A stretch of 64,000 bases of DNA from Mycocentrospora acerina. Its lineage: Eukaryota > Ascomycota > Dothideomycetes > Pleosporales. This document shows, one piece after another, positions 1 through 11,091 of this stretch; positions within the stretch are counted from its first letter, which is position 1, and each line of letters begins with the position of its first letter. The notes beneath the pieces were generated by a model. That model was given only the letters and a program-made list of their open reading frames with translations. It had not been told where the DNA came from and did no database searches. The position numbers and the translations under genes are program-made. The DNA is taken from positions 16,873-80,872 of the forward strand of contig JAKUHH010000388.1 in NCBI GenBank assembly GCA_022701365.1, given 5' to 3'.

Positions 1-1490
1 CATCGTCTGCGTTTTGGAACTTCAGTATGGACCAGTTTGCCTTCCACGACATCCCAGACTCGATTGACTACATCCTCGAAACTACACATCAACCATCGCT
101 GTCATATATTGGTTTCTCGCAAGGAACTGCCCAGGCTTTTGCAACGCTCTCCATTCATCCCACGCTCAACGAAAAGGTCAATGTCTTCATTGCACTCGCC
201 CCTGCCATGTCACCTCCAGGCCTTACCTCCGGTATCGTCGATTCTTTTGTCAAAGCATCACCAGACATTCTCTACCTCGCGTTTGGCCGCAAATCCATCC
301 TCCCTTCGACAACGATGTGGCAGTCAATCCTGTACCCTCCTATTTTCGTTCGCGTGATCGACAAAGCACTGCAATTTTTGTTCGGCTGGTCTGCTGTCAA
401 CATCTTGCCCGAGCAAAAGCTTGCAGCGTATCCGCACTTGTACTCCTACACATCTACCAAGAGTGTTGTGCATTGGTTCCAGATTATTCGAAATGGAGTC
501 TTCCAAATGTACGACGATGAGGCTCCGAGCCCGCTCTCGAATCGATCAAAGTATTACAAGGTCGCCAAATTCCCTACAAGGAACATCAAGACGCCCATTG
601 TCTTGGTATACGGCGGCTCGGATAGCCTTGTGGACATTAACATCATGCTCAAAGGGCTTCCCCGCCATACCATTGCGAAAGAAATCCCGCACTACGAGCA
701 TCTTGACTTTCTTTGGGCGCAGTCTGTTGACCAGCTTGTTTTCCCCCATGTTTTCGATGCACTCGAAAAACATGCAGGTTCCAGCAGTTTGTCTTTAGAC
801 GCCGGGAAAGAAGAACGCTCTCCATCGCCAACTCGCCACCGCAAGCTCCTCCCAGCGCCTGAATTCTCCCCTGAAGACACCAGCTCCTCCCGTCCTACAA
901 CCCCTGGCAGCAACCGCGGCGTGAAGAAAGTTTCGCAATCGACTCGTCGTGCGCTGCCAGCTGATAGTTCATCCCCCGAAACCGAGCACGCACCAACCCC
1001 TCAATCGAAATCTGCACAACTTGCCAAATTGCCCCACCCTGCAGAATCATACGCCGCTGCGATAGACCATAAACGCTCGCCTTCTCAACCCAGCACAACC
1101 TTCTCTCCCACCTCTAATAATCTCACCACTGCTGAATCCCCGTCCCCTTCTCAGAACGCCTCCCACAAAACCAACCAATCCACCGCTAGCCGCCCAGAGG
1201 GTTGGTGGTCTTCAGATGAACCTGGTGGTACAGAGCCATCCGCTCCTTCAACCCCGCTAAGTTTCCGCAAACATCTTAGAGAAAGAAGTGCAGACAGCCA
1301 ACGGAGTACTATAAGTAAATTCGGAAGTAAAGGAATTACAATTGGAGTAGGCAAGGCGGTCAGTGGAATTGTTGGCGGAGAAGAGAACAGCGTTTACGGC
1401 GAGGTCAGTGGGAGTGGAGGAAGTGCGGATGCAAGTTTGGATGAGGGGAAGAGAAAAAAGAAGATGGTCAGGAAAAAGAGTGAAATGTGA
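1..1490 (+). CDS. Steryl ester hydrolase / acid lipase-like alpha/beta hydrolase, 5' partial
   Basis: The frame is already open at base 3, so the gene starts left of the window and only the C-terminal part is seen. The piece opens with a WNFSMDQFAFHDIPDSIDYI-type segment that precedes the nucleophile elbow in lysosomal-acid-lipase-type enzymes. The elbow itself is GFSQG, with the serine about residue 31 counted from the Met at 27. An acid-residue loop (GGSDSLVD, about residue 199) and a histidine in YEHLDFLW (about 225) complete the Ser-Asp-His triad. The family (yeast Tgl1/Yeh1/Yeh2) hydrolyses steryl esters and triacylglycerol on lipid droplets or membranes. After about residue 250 the protein becomes a 230-residue Ser/Pro/Thr-rich, probably disordered tail ending in a lysine-rich cluster. 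That tail is typical of fungal members and less conserved. No intron is needed in this part. The family call is firm; which paralogue is not. Confidence 0.85.
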   Translation, partial: SSAFWNFSMDQFAFHDIPDSIDYILETTHQPSLSYIGFSQGTAQAFATLSIHPTLNEKVNVFIALAPAMSPPGLTSGIVDSFVKASPDILYLAFGRKSILPSTTMWQSILYPPIFVRVIDKALQFLFGWSAVNILPEQKLAAYPHLYSYTSTKSVVHWFQIIRNGVFQMYDDEAPSPLSNRSKYYKVAKFPTRNIKTPIVLVYGGSDSLVDINIMLKGLPRHTIAKEIPHYEHLDFLWAQSVDQLVFPHVFDALEKHAGSSSLSLDAGKEERSPSPTRHRKLLPAPEFSPEDTSSSRPTTPGSNRGVKKVSQSTRRALPADSSSPETEHAPTPQSKSAQLAKLPHPAESYAAAIDHKRSPSQPSTTFSPTSNNLTTAESPSPSQNASHKTNQSTASRPEGWWSSDEPGGTEPSAPSTPLSFRKHLRERSADSQRSTISKFGSKGITIGVGKAVSGIVGGEENSVYGEVSGSGGSADASLDEGKRKKKMVRKKSEM

Positions 1491-1687
1491 GACATTTTCG
1501 GCAGTAAAAATCATGGTACGGAGTTTAGGAGTTGGTCATCTATTTCTGTCATGTACGAGAACAATACAAATGTACACAATAATCAAGTCAAATGCAGAAA
1601 AAAATTCAGAAAAAAAACGCGGGTGCTAAAAAGCTGAACAGAAAGTAGTTCATAGTTGCATTAATAGCACTGCCTCTAGTGCAAAAA

Positions 1688-1772
1688 TGATTCAAGCGAG
1701 GCTCGAACTCGCGACCTTTCGCGCACACCTGAAATGTGAGGCGAACGTGATAACCAACTACACCATCGAACC
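1688..1772 (-). tRNA. tRNA-Val (anticodon CAC) with an 11-nt intron
   Basis: Read on the minus strand from 1772, the sequence folds into a full cloverleaf. The acceptor strand GGTTCGA pairs with TTGAATC plus discriminator A. The D-arm is GTGTAGTTGGTTATCAC, and the anticodon stem is TTCGC/GCGAA. The variable loop is AGGTC and the T-arm is GCGAG-TTCGAGC-CTCGC. The anticodon CAC lies at 1738-1736. An 11-nt intron (1734-1724) sits in the canonical place, one base 3' of the anticodon. Spliced length is 74 nt without CCA. The stems and D/T loop signatures match eukaryotic tRNA-Val. No run of T is obvious immediately downstream. Confidence 0.9.
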
Positions 1773-2187
1773 GCTGATAGTATCTTCCAAATTTTTATAT
1801 AATATAATGTTCTTCCAAAGCTCTTCCTGATTAATGCTGTCGTTGTACAATTCTCATTCAAGACAAAAATATAATTTGCTAACTATTGGAATCAACCTAC
1901 ACTCATCCGATGACAGGAGGCCTTGAACTTGCGTATTCCTAATCAGAATTAGTTTCAGCTTCCCATTAGACTCGCGTTCATGCAAGACCCATGCAAGGAA
2001 AACGATTCACATTCCCGATATGACTGTATCTTACAAATCAACAACACAACTCTTTCCCAACTCGGATGGAACGCTTACATCCCCTCCTTCAAATTTTGAT
2101 GACCCCTTAGCATTCCCCTCTCCTTCTCTTGGTCACATCCCCACTTTCCTCCCTAACAACTCCATAACCAACACCAACCAGCACAAT

Positions 2188-3249
2188 ATGTCCGCCCTCT
2201 CCTCTACTCTCCCCTGGACTGAGTCCCCCCTCCTCGTCAATGCCCCCATGGCTGGCTTCGCCGGCGGTAACCTTGCCTCCACCGTCTCACTCTTCCGTGG
2301 TCTTGGGATGATCGGCAGCTCAGGGAACGCAGAGGCACTCCGCGCTGAGCTTCTAATCGCCAAATCCGCGTTTTCCTCTAACAATCCCCTATCTCTCCCC
2401 AAATCATCCACAGATACACCTATCCTACCCCTAGGCATAGGAATCCTCCCCTTCATCTCAAATCTCGACACTATTCTACCAGTGATTCGCGAGTTCCGCC
2501 CGGCTGTGCTGTGGCTATTCGCCGCAAAAGAGATACAAGATTACAAGACCTGGACTACCGCACTTCGTGACGCTTCCCCCGACAGCCAGATCTGGATCCA
2601 AACAGGTAGCGTCTCGGCTGCCATAGAGATTTACCGCTCTGCCACCCCCGATGTGTTGTGTTTGCAGGGCGCAGACGCGGGGGGCCACGGATTTGAACGA
2701 GGCGCAGGGATCATCAGCTTGCTGCCTGAAACTCATGATGCTTTGACGAGCGAAGGGTTTGGAAATGTAAAGATAGTAGCTGCAGGAGGAATAGTAGATG
2801 GCCGTGGTGTAGCGGCTGCGTATGCATTGGGAGCGCAGGGCGTGGTCATGGGGACAAGATTCCTAGCGAGTAAGGAGGTGGTTGTGCATCCACAGTACCA
2901 GGCTGCGGTGCTGGAAGCTAAAGATGGAGGTCAGGTTACAACGAGGTCGAAGGTATTTGATGAGTTGTGGAGGCCGAGTATTTGGCCTGAGGCGTACGAC
3001 GGGCGAAGTCTGAGAGTGAAGAGTTTCGAAGATTTCAAACAGGGAGTGAGTATTGAGGAGATAAGAAGTCTGCATGGTGAAGCGGTGAAAGAGGATGATA
3101 AGGGATGGAAAACAGGGTTACAGGGCAGAGCGGCAATCTGGGCGGGGACTGGGGTGGGATTAGTTAAAGAGGTCAAAATGGCGGCATATATTTTAGATGA
3201 GGTAAGGAGGGAGACGAGGGAGATATTTCAGAGGGTAGCGAAGCCTTGA
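2188..3249 (+). CDS. Nitronate monooxygenase (2-nitropropane dioxygenase-type flavoprotein)
   Basis: This is an FMN-dependent TIM-barrel enzyme that oxidises alkyl nitronates, so a role in nitro-compound detoxification is likely. From the chosen start the protein is 353 residues, the usual family length. Visible motifs in order are an N-terminal APMAGFAGG flavin/substrate loop, a QGADAGGHGF segment with the family histidine, and a phosphate-binding C-terminal half with AAGGIVDGRG and ALGAQGVVMGTRFLASKE. The same frame is open to an ATG at 2020, which would add 56 low-complexity Ser/Thr/Pro/Asn-rich residues. I prefer 2188 because the conserved fold begins directly after it, but the longer start cannot be excluded. 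It appears to be a single exon. The end is convergent with the HET gene, leaving 250 bp between stops. Confidence 0.85.
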   Translation: MSALSSTLPWTESPLLVNAPMAGFAGGNLASTVSLFRGLGMIGSSGNAEALRAELLIAKSAFSSNNPLSLPKSSTDTPILPLGIGILPFISNLDTILPVIREFRPAVLWLFAAKEIQDYKTWTTALRDASPDSQIWIQTGSVSAAIEIYRSATPDVLCLQGADAGGHGFERGAGIISLLPETHDALTSEGFGNVKIVAAGGIVDGRGVAAAYALGAQGVVMGTRFLASKEVVVHPQYQAAVLEAKDGGQVTTRSKVFDELWRPSIWPEAYDGRSLRVKSFEDFKQGVSIEEIRSLHGEAVKEDDKGWKTGLQGRAAIWAGTGVGLVKEVKMAAYILDEVRRETREIFQRVAKP

Positions 3250-3499
3250 GATTCTGAAAGGATTTTACAGCGGCAAAAATGAGTGGTGAGTTGATGAAAT
3301 CACTCAATGATTTAGACACATTCAAGACATGTAGAATAAGCTCCAACCCTTATGGTGTATCGTCCGTTATACAAAAAAAAATCTCATCTTTACCAAAGTC
3401 GCAATCCTAGGGCACTCTTAAATGTCATGGTTGTGGTACCGATGTGAATCGTGCTTCAACCTGCCAACTCTGATTTGTACGCTGTCCTCAATATCCCCT

Positions 3500-5631
3500 T
3501 CATATCAAAGTGACAGTTTGCTTTTCCATGCCTTGCAACATCGCGATCATTCGATCTCTATACCACAACGCCTCGTATCCAGAATGACCCGAACCATACA
3601 GTACATGATCGCCCACAAATTGGATACTAGCTATACCCAGCCTTTTAAATTCACCCTCCTTCTCTGTTCTCTGAACCACAAGTGACCACTGTTTGCTGGA
3701 AGGGAAATATCCAACTGGAACTCCGAGTGGAAGAGCGAAGACGTCGCTGTCGCGGTAGCGATTCATTTCAACCCCATATTTGGTATAGTCCCACCGACAG
3801 TGGTGAAATACCAGCTCCAACATAGCGCTTGTAGGTTCTACGTCGGCAGTTTTGGTGGCTTCTGTGTACGCCTCGTTAATCCATGATGAGTCGAGGTCAT
3901 TGAGTGGACGAAGGGCAGACCATTCGATGAGTGGGGCTCGAATCTTTATGTATGCTTCTTTGATGTTCCCAGACATGATTGGGCCTTCTACGGTGAGTTT
4001 GATATCGATGATATCCACCGCTTTCGAAAGCTCTAGCCACTTGGGATTGATATCTGCGCTGCTTGGCCATTCTACAGCTTCCTGAACGTATGCCCATGAC
4101 CAAGTGGGCACGCGATATGTGCTTGTGTCCAGTTTCTGACAGTCTTCAGAGTGGTCATGACGAGGGATATACCACAAAAGATCTAGAGGTAAGGCACTTT
4201 CCCATAGTCCAGCTAGATAGCGACCTTTGAAGCCGAGGTTTTGTATATGCTTTGCCATCGCAGCGATTGCGGGCAATCGATCTCTATGAAATGTCAACTT
4301 TCGCTTGGTGAATGCTGCAACGACTTGGCGCCATTGTTCATTCAACGACCAGTCTCCATCATTCTGGAACACTCGAGGAAATTCCCATTTGTGGGAGCGG
4401 AGATTCAGATGAGGTTTCCCTTCACGTGCCACTATGCATCGACATTGCCAAAAGACCTCCTGTGCCACGAAATGAATAACCCGGGGTGATAGATTCAGCT
4501 CTTGGAAAGTCCATCCGCGCTCGAACAATGGCCAAAATCTCCTTGTACCAACTTCGACTGGAAATCTGGCAACACGTCGAACGTGCACGTCAGTGTATCC
4601 AGGAAGCATTTCTCCCCGATAAGTCTCCTGTGTCTTTTGAAAACATCCTTGTGTCGGACCCGAAGATATTGTAGCAGCAATCGTGACGAAAGCATTTTCG
4701 TATACGTCAGCCATGCGACTGGCTTGATTAGCCCAGTCAGCTGGGCTGTTTTGTACTATCAGTCTACTTAGACAATGCCCATGAGCCGTGGCACAGACAT
4801 ACTGATGCAGAGACTGTCAATCCATATGTAACGAAGACCGAGTTTTTGACAAACTTGGACAGCGTCTTGAAAAGTTCTTGGAAGTTTGTTCAACATGATG
4901 CCCTGCTTTTCGTGCTGTTCAAGGTTTTCACTAGTTGTCTTTGTGATATTTTTGCCAGAACCCCAGCAATGACTCAGGCATGCATATTGAGAAGATTGTA
5001 TATTCTCACATAAGTGGATAGAGGTGTCTCTAATTTCGAGAAATCGAATGCCTTGCAGAGCTTCGTGGGAGGTGTCAGATAGTGGTTGTGCACAGTCGGG
5101 ATGGCTAGATAGACAATCAGATATCCACTCTTGTATGGTTGCAAATGTAGATGAAGAGGATGTTCGGTCAGGAAGCAATTTACACTCTATGGCCATTTGT
5201 AAAGAAACAGTCTTCCCGAGAGGCTCTAAGTAGTTGTCAATACCATTGAATTTTCAAAATACATCCAATGTTTACCTGCACTTACCAATCAATAACAAGC
5301 ATTCATAGAAGGCACATGTAACATGCCCATTTTTATGCCTGAATGTTAGCCTCACGTTGCCATCAGCCAAAACGTTCACAGACAAGACACAGTCAAGCTG
5401 GGGCATTTTAGTAGCTGCCCAATCAGCACAAGCCAATGCCAGGTGACAAACTGAGCATGATTGCTCAGTTCCAGCTCTAATTCTTGCCAAATCTCCCGAG
5501 GGATATCTGACACAGTGATTACACGTGTGCTCAGCAAGAGTTTGAGCTGTATTCGTGGGCTGCAACTCTGAAATTTGTTCGTCATCCTGGCGATTAGCGA
5601 CCTGAGACAGAGAACTAAACGGGGCTGGCAT
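3500..5631 (-). CDS. HET-domain (heterokaryon incompatibility) protein
   Basis: The three-exon model is 5631-5286, 5225-4803 and 4755-3500, giving 674 residues. Introns of 60 and 47 nt have donors GTAAGT and GTATGT, and both junctions keep phase. Joining exons 2 and 3 recreates the hallmark HET core: YACLSHCWG from about residue 196, then LPRTFQDAVQVCQKLGLRYI, then IDSLCIIQNSPADW and NQASRMADVYENAFVTIAA. Exon 1 carries paired CxxC motifs (CNHC, CSVC) that are common before HET domains. The long C-terminal half after the HET core is typical in size and has no other domain I recognise. HET proteins trigger cell death on fusion of unlike strains or in other recognition contexts. These genes are numerous in ascomycetes, so a specific incompatibility role cannot be assigned. 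All exons are open and there is no sign of decay. Confidence 0.88.
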
Positions 5632-6305
5632 CGAGGAGAATACTGATCAGCCAAAAGAGAAATCAAAGAACAACAGAGGAAGAGGAGTAGATGGTTAATG
5701 GAGTGAGGGGAAACAAGCAAGCTGAAAGAGCTTAAGTTTGATCAGGCTAGCGTAATCTGGGAGCATGCGAAAGCAAGTCAGCCTCACCAATTCGGTGAAA
5801 CTCGAACCCCTCTTCGCAGCAGCGGAACTAAGAACATACCCAACGTTTGAAGAAACACAAGGTGCCTCATTTCAAAATCGGGAAAAACAGATGAGCCACA
5901 GCAAAATTCTTTACTATATCACCCACCTTTTAAGCCTTCATCAGAAGGTGTACACGCACAGCAAGCCACCTTCTGTACTTGCATATGTGAAGGATTTGAA
6001 CAAGATTTAAAGTCAGAAGTAATATTGTTGAATTGTGGGAAAGATTCAGACTACGCTGTGGGTATAAAACCATGCAGACAAGAACAGACCCGGCTTGAGA
6101 GAGTAAAAACACATGATATGGTTGAGGACAGAATTCGAAAATAGAAGTCGTTCTTCGGAGCGCTTCTAATAAAGAAGGGTACTCTTGATAAAGCAATACG
6201 TAACTGACCATACCGTGACACAGTTTGCACGCAGAACAACCTGTGAGGGATGTCTTGATTTGTAACCTTCTTCATCCTCTTGAATAGCGAAGGATAGAAT
6301 GCATT
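5632..6305. other. Intergenic between HET gene and dynein light intermediate chain
   Basis: It holds the HET upstream region and the 3' flank of the dynein gene, both on the minus strand. Short ORFs are present but have no recognisable content. Confidence 0.6.
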
Positions 6306-8047
6306 TCACACGCCTCGTGAGCTATTGCTAGGTCCTTTGTTGATGAGACCGGAGAAGAACGACATGAGTTTCTCGTTGTCCATCTTGTTAGGGTCTTGTG
6401 CAATGGGTGGTGGTGACGATGCTGGCTCATTCGCTCGACTTGCTTCGCGATCCTGTATTTAGTTAGCTTGTCTTGCATCTGAATATGATGGAGCTCGAAA
6501 TGTCCTACCTGCAGTCTTTTCACCATTTCATCAGCATTCACATGAATACCTCCCATGTTAAATTGTACAGGCCCAATGTGCTCTTCAACAACACCCGAAG
6601 CATCCTCTGTCCAAGTTCTTGCTCCAGGTACTGGGTCTGTCTCTTTTCGCGCAGCACGCAACGCCGCATCTTTTTCGTCTTCGATACGCAACTGATCGAG
6701 AACCTTCACCTGTCCAGTCAAAAAATCCTGTGGATCCATACTTGTAAGTTCCAGACCGTTTTGTCTTGGCAGGCTTGAAAGAGGGAATGCTGTTTCGGGG
6801 TTGTGAATTGTTTCTTCGTAGATCGAAGTCGCAGATGGCTCATCATTCTGTCCTTCTGATCCCATTATTGGCGATGAGATGTCATTCGTCTCCACCTCAC
6901 CCTCCGTAGGTGTTTGCACCGGGCTGTTTGGTGTTGGTGGAGTATCAATGTCGACACCCCATTTCTCACTCGTGCCCTCTATGTCAAAGGTCCCGTCAAC
7001 GAGTCGAATCTTGGCCCAAGAGTCCCAGTTTGGAGGTATTAATACTCGGTCGCGATCTGTAACATTGTGTCGTAACTGCTCCTGCTTGAGAAGCGATTTG
7101 ATGCCCAGTGTTGAGTGTATGAGTGTTTGTAGTGACCCTGGTGCCGACGGCATTGTGTAGATCAAGCTCGAGCCATGTTTGAGGAGAATGGTGCGCATGT
7201 ATTGCACGATGAAATCGAACTCCTGATCTTTCCAGCCGCGCTCTTTTTCGAGTGTTTCGATCTTGTCGGCGTTCTGGCAGACAACACAAATGGGAAGACC
7301 TAGTGGCTCGTCCCATTCTCCAGGACCCATTGGTATCTTCACATTCTCAAGGGAGCTGCTCCCCTCGGATCCAAGATTGCGCCCTTTGTCCTGCAGTATT
7401 TGCAGATTCTCCTCCAGAACCTCCTTGGACGCATCATCCAGCGAGACAATGAGCGATCTCAACACGCGGATCCAGTCGCGCAGCTGGCGTATCCACAGCC
7501 ATGGATGGTTCCAGTCGAGCAGTATGACGATGAGCATGTGCGGGAGGGTGCGTGGGTTGAGATACGGCTTGATGAGGGGTGTGAAAGAGGGCGATGGGTT
7601 GGCGAGGAGGTAGAGCGAGAGGCGTGCCAGAGTGTCTACATCCGTCATTACTACAGCTCCCAGGCAAAGTGCGGCGGGACTCACCCTCGTGGTCGGTGTC
7701 GAGCACGTCCTGGTACGTATAGCCCAGCGCAAACTGGTTGGCAATGGGCGGCTTCCTCCCGCGGTCTGGCGGTTTCCGGCTGCTGGACGAGTCTGTCGAG
7801 ACTGCCTCTAGAAATTCACGTTGTGTCTCCGGCGTCCCACCTGCGGCATCCATCAGCACGAGTCCCCTGCTTCTCCATGCACGACAAGCTCACCAAGCAC
7901 CAACAGACTCTTTTCCGGCAGCCGCTTCCCACTAGAAATGTTGTCCAGCATGGGCTTCCATATCTCCTCTCTGTCGGCGTCTCTGCTGCCCGGCCGGTCG
8001 TGGCTTGCAGGCATCCGTGTGGGGAAGTTGGACACTCGACGCGCCAT
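6306..8047 (-). CDS. Cytoplasmic dynein light intermediate chain
   Basis: The four-exon model is 8047-7894, 7840-7685, 7635-6509 and 6452-6306, giving 527 residues. Introns of 53, 49 and 56 nt have GTGAGC, GTGAGT and GTAGGA donors, and all phases agree. The spliced protein shows LVLGGTPETQREFLEAVS, then KPPIANQFALGYTYQDVLD, then DTLARLSLYLLANPSPSF and VILLDWNHPWLWIRQLRDWI. This is the Ras-like domain of the fungal light intermediate chain, though the N-terminal glycine loop (LVLGGTPETQRE) is not a classical P-loop. The C-terminal third is the cargo-adaptor region, ending in a short helix (MDNEKLMSFFSGLINK) of the kind that contacts activating adaptors. The product links dynein heavy chain to cargo in minus-end transport on microtubules. 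The last exon is easily missed because intron read-through leaves the frame open past it. The gene is divergent from IST3. Confidence 0.92.
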
Positions 8048-8496
8048 GGCGGAGGTGCTGCGGAGCTCGACACGTGCAGTCAGGTGCTTCTGGCGATGTT
8101 TTGGGCGGGCAATGGATGTGTTGGCGGTCGGGAGATTGGGCAGGAGCGAGGCGACGCGTCGTGAGTGCGTAGTGGGGGTCTTCTTTGTTGCTTGTCGGGA
8201 TGCATGTGTTCAATTGTGGAACTTCGGCGCAGGGTCCTGTCGATCTCGCCAAGACGGTATTTCAAAATGATGCAGGCACCTTGCAACTCACCACATCACC
8301 CGCACCCAAGTGCTGCAGAATGCAACTGATTTCCAGACACACATGATCAAGTGTGGTCTGTCAAAATTCTCGACTCGACGCGACGCAACGCTGAAAGCCC
8401 AGGCCAAACACCAAACACGCGTTCGCTCCTGCCAACCAAGGGCGCACCTTCCTCGAGCCCTCGCTCACCTTACCCAGCTATCAACGCCCCCTCGCC
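8048..8496. promoter_or_regulatory. Shared 449-bp divergent promoter region, dynein LIC / IST3
   Basis: Two housekeeping-type genes start head to head at 8047 (minus) and 8497 (plus), so this normal-GC segment must hold both promoters and both 5' leaders. I see no clear TATA box, which fits constitutive fungal genes. Confidence 0.55.
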
Positions 8497-9492
8497 ATGA
8501 ATTCGGTTCGCGCCATCCAGCAGTTGAACAAGCGTGAGCTCGAGTCTGGTGTCAACCCAGAAGGCTCATGGCACACCGACTATCGCGACACTGCCTTCGT
8601 CTACATCGGTGGACTGGCCTTTGAGCTAACAGAGGGTGATATTGTGACCATATTCTCGCAGTATGGCGAACCTGTCTGGGTTAAACTGGCGCGTGACCAA
8701 GAGACAGGCAAGTCACGAGGATTTGCATGGATCAAGTACGAGGACCAAAGGAGTTGTGATCTAGCCGTGGACAACCTAGGTGGATCGACCATCATGGATC
8801 GCGTCATCAGAGTAGATCATGCACGGTACAAGCCTAGGGACGACGAAGATATGCGCGACAACACTATGGGAGAGCTCGACCTTGACCCGGGGAACGAGTC
8901 TGATGGATCGAGGCGGAAGAGACAGAGGACGGAGAGTGGCAGCGACTCAGACGAAGACAGACCATTGCTGCCTGAAGAGGTTGAGCTTGGACGCCTGATG
9001 GAGAAGCTGGACGATGACGACCCCATGCGCGACTCCATGATCAAAAGCCAGCAGGAGAAGGTCGACGATGCCCTCAAAAAGCTGCATAGGAGCAGGCGTA
9101 AGGAAAAGGAAAGGGCACGCAGACACGAAAAACGAGGTCGCAGACACGGCTCAAGAGACCACAATCGCGACCGGGACAGGAGGCGGATTATGGATGTTGA
9201 AGATGACGACCGTCGAGAGAAACATTCGCGTCGTAAGGATGAGCGGAGCAGAAGCCGCAACAGTGCATCGGACAGCGGTCATCGACATAGTAAACCACGC
9301 CACAGGGATGATTCGAGAGAAAAAGATCGTCACCGCCGTCGCAATCGAAGTCGAGACACACGCGAAGATGCCAAGAAACGTGAAGGGCATCACAGAAGCG
9401 AGAGACATCGCCATGACTCGGACGGCGATGATAAACTGCGGTCACAATCAAAACGCTCACCGCTACCGTACCGTGCACGCTCACCCGCATAG
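8497..9492 (+). CDS. IST3: U2 snRNP / RES-complex RNA-binding protein (Ist3/Snu17/RBMX2 type)
   Basis: This is a single-exon protein of 331 residues. The N-terminus (MNSVRAIQQLNKRELESGV, then SWHTDY) is the conserved leader of Ist3/RBMX2. One RRM follows, with RNP2 VYIGGL at 35-40 and RNP1 KSRGFAWI at 72-79. The C-terminal extension of the RRM includes the DHARYKPRDDE segment that binds Bud13/Pml1 partners. The rest is a long, highly charged Arg/Asp/Ser/His-rich tail with RS and RD dipeptides, expected to be disordered and nuclear. Yeast Ist3 is much shorter (about 150 residues); the long RS tail matches filamentous fungal and animal RBMX2. Its role is pre-mRNA splicing and nuclear retention of unspliced RNA in the activated spliceosome. 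The high Arg/Asp content explains several long antisense frames here, which are not genes. Confidence 0.9.
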   Translation: MNSVRAIQQLNKRELESGVNPEGSWHTDYRDTAFVYIGGLAFELTEGDIVTIFSQYGEPVWVKLARDQETGKSRGFAWIKYEDQRSCDLAVDNLGGSTIMDRVIRVDHARYKPRDDEDMRDNTMGELDLDPGNESDGSRRKRQRTESGSDSDEDRPLLPEEVELGRLMEKLDDDDPMRDSMIKSQQEKVDDALKKLHRSRRKEKERARRHEKRGRRHGSRDHNRDRDRRRIMDVEDDDRREKHSRRKDERSRSRNSASDSGHRHSKPRHRDDSREKDRHRRRNRSRDTREDAKKREGHHRSERHRHDSDGDDKLRSQSKRSPLPYRARSPA

Positions 9493-10079
9493 AGAGAGAC
9501 TGATCGCTCTATGTTGTCATGTAACCGTAAAGATACCCATTTTCTTGATCTAAAGCATCGTGTCTTGTTCCAGTGTTTCCTGCTTTTGTCGCGTTCAATT
9601 TGTTATCATGTACGCCTCTTTTCGTCTTACGTCTTACTGCTTCGTGACAAACCCGGATACGATTAGATCCGATGATGACTAAAGAAGAACTGAGAGGTTC
9701 ACTTACCTTTGGACCCTGACTTAACAGACTAAATAAGAGAGCGGGGAAATTTACGAAGAAGTTCGTACGATGATATACGGCCCAATCAACCCCGCTTAGA
9801 GACGCCAGGCAGAAACTGTATCCTCCTGAGCTGCTTATGAACTCGGGTTTCACAGCTGACATGATCATTTCTTGCGTTGGGGCTATGTTGAAATAAGAAT
9901 GGAAAGACGAAACTTACCAATTCGACTCCACGTACCAAGACACAGTTTTCTTAGTTATCTATTGTTCGTATTACGTAGTCTCTAGATCTACGAGTCTTTA
10001 TAGAGGTGTATAAAAAGTAAGATGCCAGCCAGATATTTACCTTCACAAAACCTACCACCAAATTGTGAAATACAGTATA
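9493..10079. other. Intergenic, IST3 3' flank and NmrA-like gene promoter
   Basis: There is no gene I can support. A TATA-like TATAAAAAG sits near 10008-10016, about 65 bp before the ATG of the next gene, and is a plausible core promoter for it. Confidence 0.5.
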
Positions 10080-11050
10080 ATGGCTCACCGCATCAAGAAA
10101 GTAGCGATTGCAGGTGTTAGTTGGATACTGACTTGGGCTGATTCGTTTCTATCCCATCTGACTTTCTCTAGGTCACTGGCACTGCTGGTGCCCCGATTTT
10201 TGCAGCCCTTATCGCTTCCAACCTCTTCGAAGTGACAATCTTAACCCGCAAGGGTTCTAAGAGCATAATTCCAGCCGGGGTCGCAGTCAAGCACGTCGAT
10301 TATTCTTCCGTACCTGAGCTCACGGAAGCTCTCAGGGGCCAGGATGCGCTCATCAACGCTACCCACATCGTCGAGCCTATACCCCAGATCAACCTTGTCG
10401 ATGCAGCTGTTGCCGCTGGAGTATATCGATATCTCCCCTCCGAATATGGGCTCAATAACAACAAACCGTCCATTGGGGGGCTCCCCGTCTTCCAGGCCGC
10501 CATGGCAGGCCTGAGGCATGCGCAAGTGAAGTGCGCAGCCTCCAACGGCGCCACAACATACACCGACCTCCACAACGGCGGCTTGCTGGATTGGTGCTTC
10601 GATACAGGATTCATGGGAGTTCTGCCGCGCGAACGTGAAGTGGTTATGTACGATCAAGGTGACAATGAGATTGCCTACACGACACGCGAGTGGGTTGGCA
10701 AAGCTGTCGTCAGCGTGCTGACTCACCCTGAGGAAACAGCTAACCGGCCAGTATTTGTCGCGAACACCTATGCGAGCCAGAAGAAGTTGCTAGACTTAAC
10801 GCAGGAAGTGGTGGGCAGTGAAGGCTGGACGGTAAAGCACAAAAGCACAGACAAAATGTTTGCGGATTCAATGGCAAAGCTTGAATCGGGCGATGAGGAT
10901 CTTGAAAGCCTCTTGGACTTTATTCACGTGGCGGATAATAGCTCGAAGTACGAAACACGATGGGAGAAGGATGACAATGAGCTTTTGGGTATTCCCAGGT
11001 TCTCCGACAAAGATATCAAGGATGTTATTAAGAGCATACTCGCAAGGTAA
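10080..11050 (+). CDS. NmrA-like / isoflavone reductase-like NAD(P)-binding protein
   Basis: The two-exon model is 10080-10115 and 10172-11050, giving 304 residues. The 56-nt intron has donor GTTAGT and acceptor TCTAG. Starting at the first ATG and using this intron restores the glycine-rich nucleotide loop (AIAGVTGTAGAP, residues about 10-21); a downstream GTG start would lack it. Next come TILTRKGSK (beta2 and the NADP phosphate-binding region), INATHIVEPIPQINLVDAA, and RYLPSEYGLNNNK, a signature of the NmrA/isoflavone reductase branch of atypical short-chain dehydrogenases. Some members are redox sensors with no enzyme activity and others reduce phenylpropanoid-like substrates; the sequence does not decide. 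The gene is convergent with the MocA-type oxidoreductase, with only 41 bp between stops, so transcripts probably overlap. Confidence 0.85.
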
Positions 11051-11091
11051 GCTTAGATGTTTATTCAGAAATGTGTTATAAAGGATTACTA

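Noticed and set aside
2020..2187. N-terminal extension of the nitronate monooxygenase
   Set aside because: The extra 56 residues are low-complexity and unlike the family start; the ATG at 2188 gives the usual length. Not fully excluded.
7400..8270. Plus-strand ORFs of 254 and 149 codons opposite the dynein gene
   Set aside because: They lie antisense to well-supported dynein light intermediate chain exons and lack any domain.
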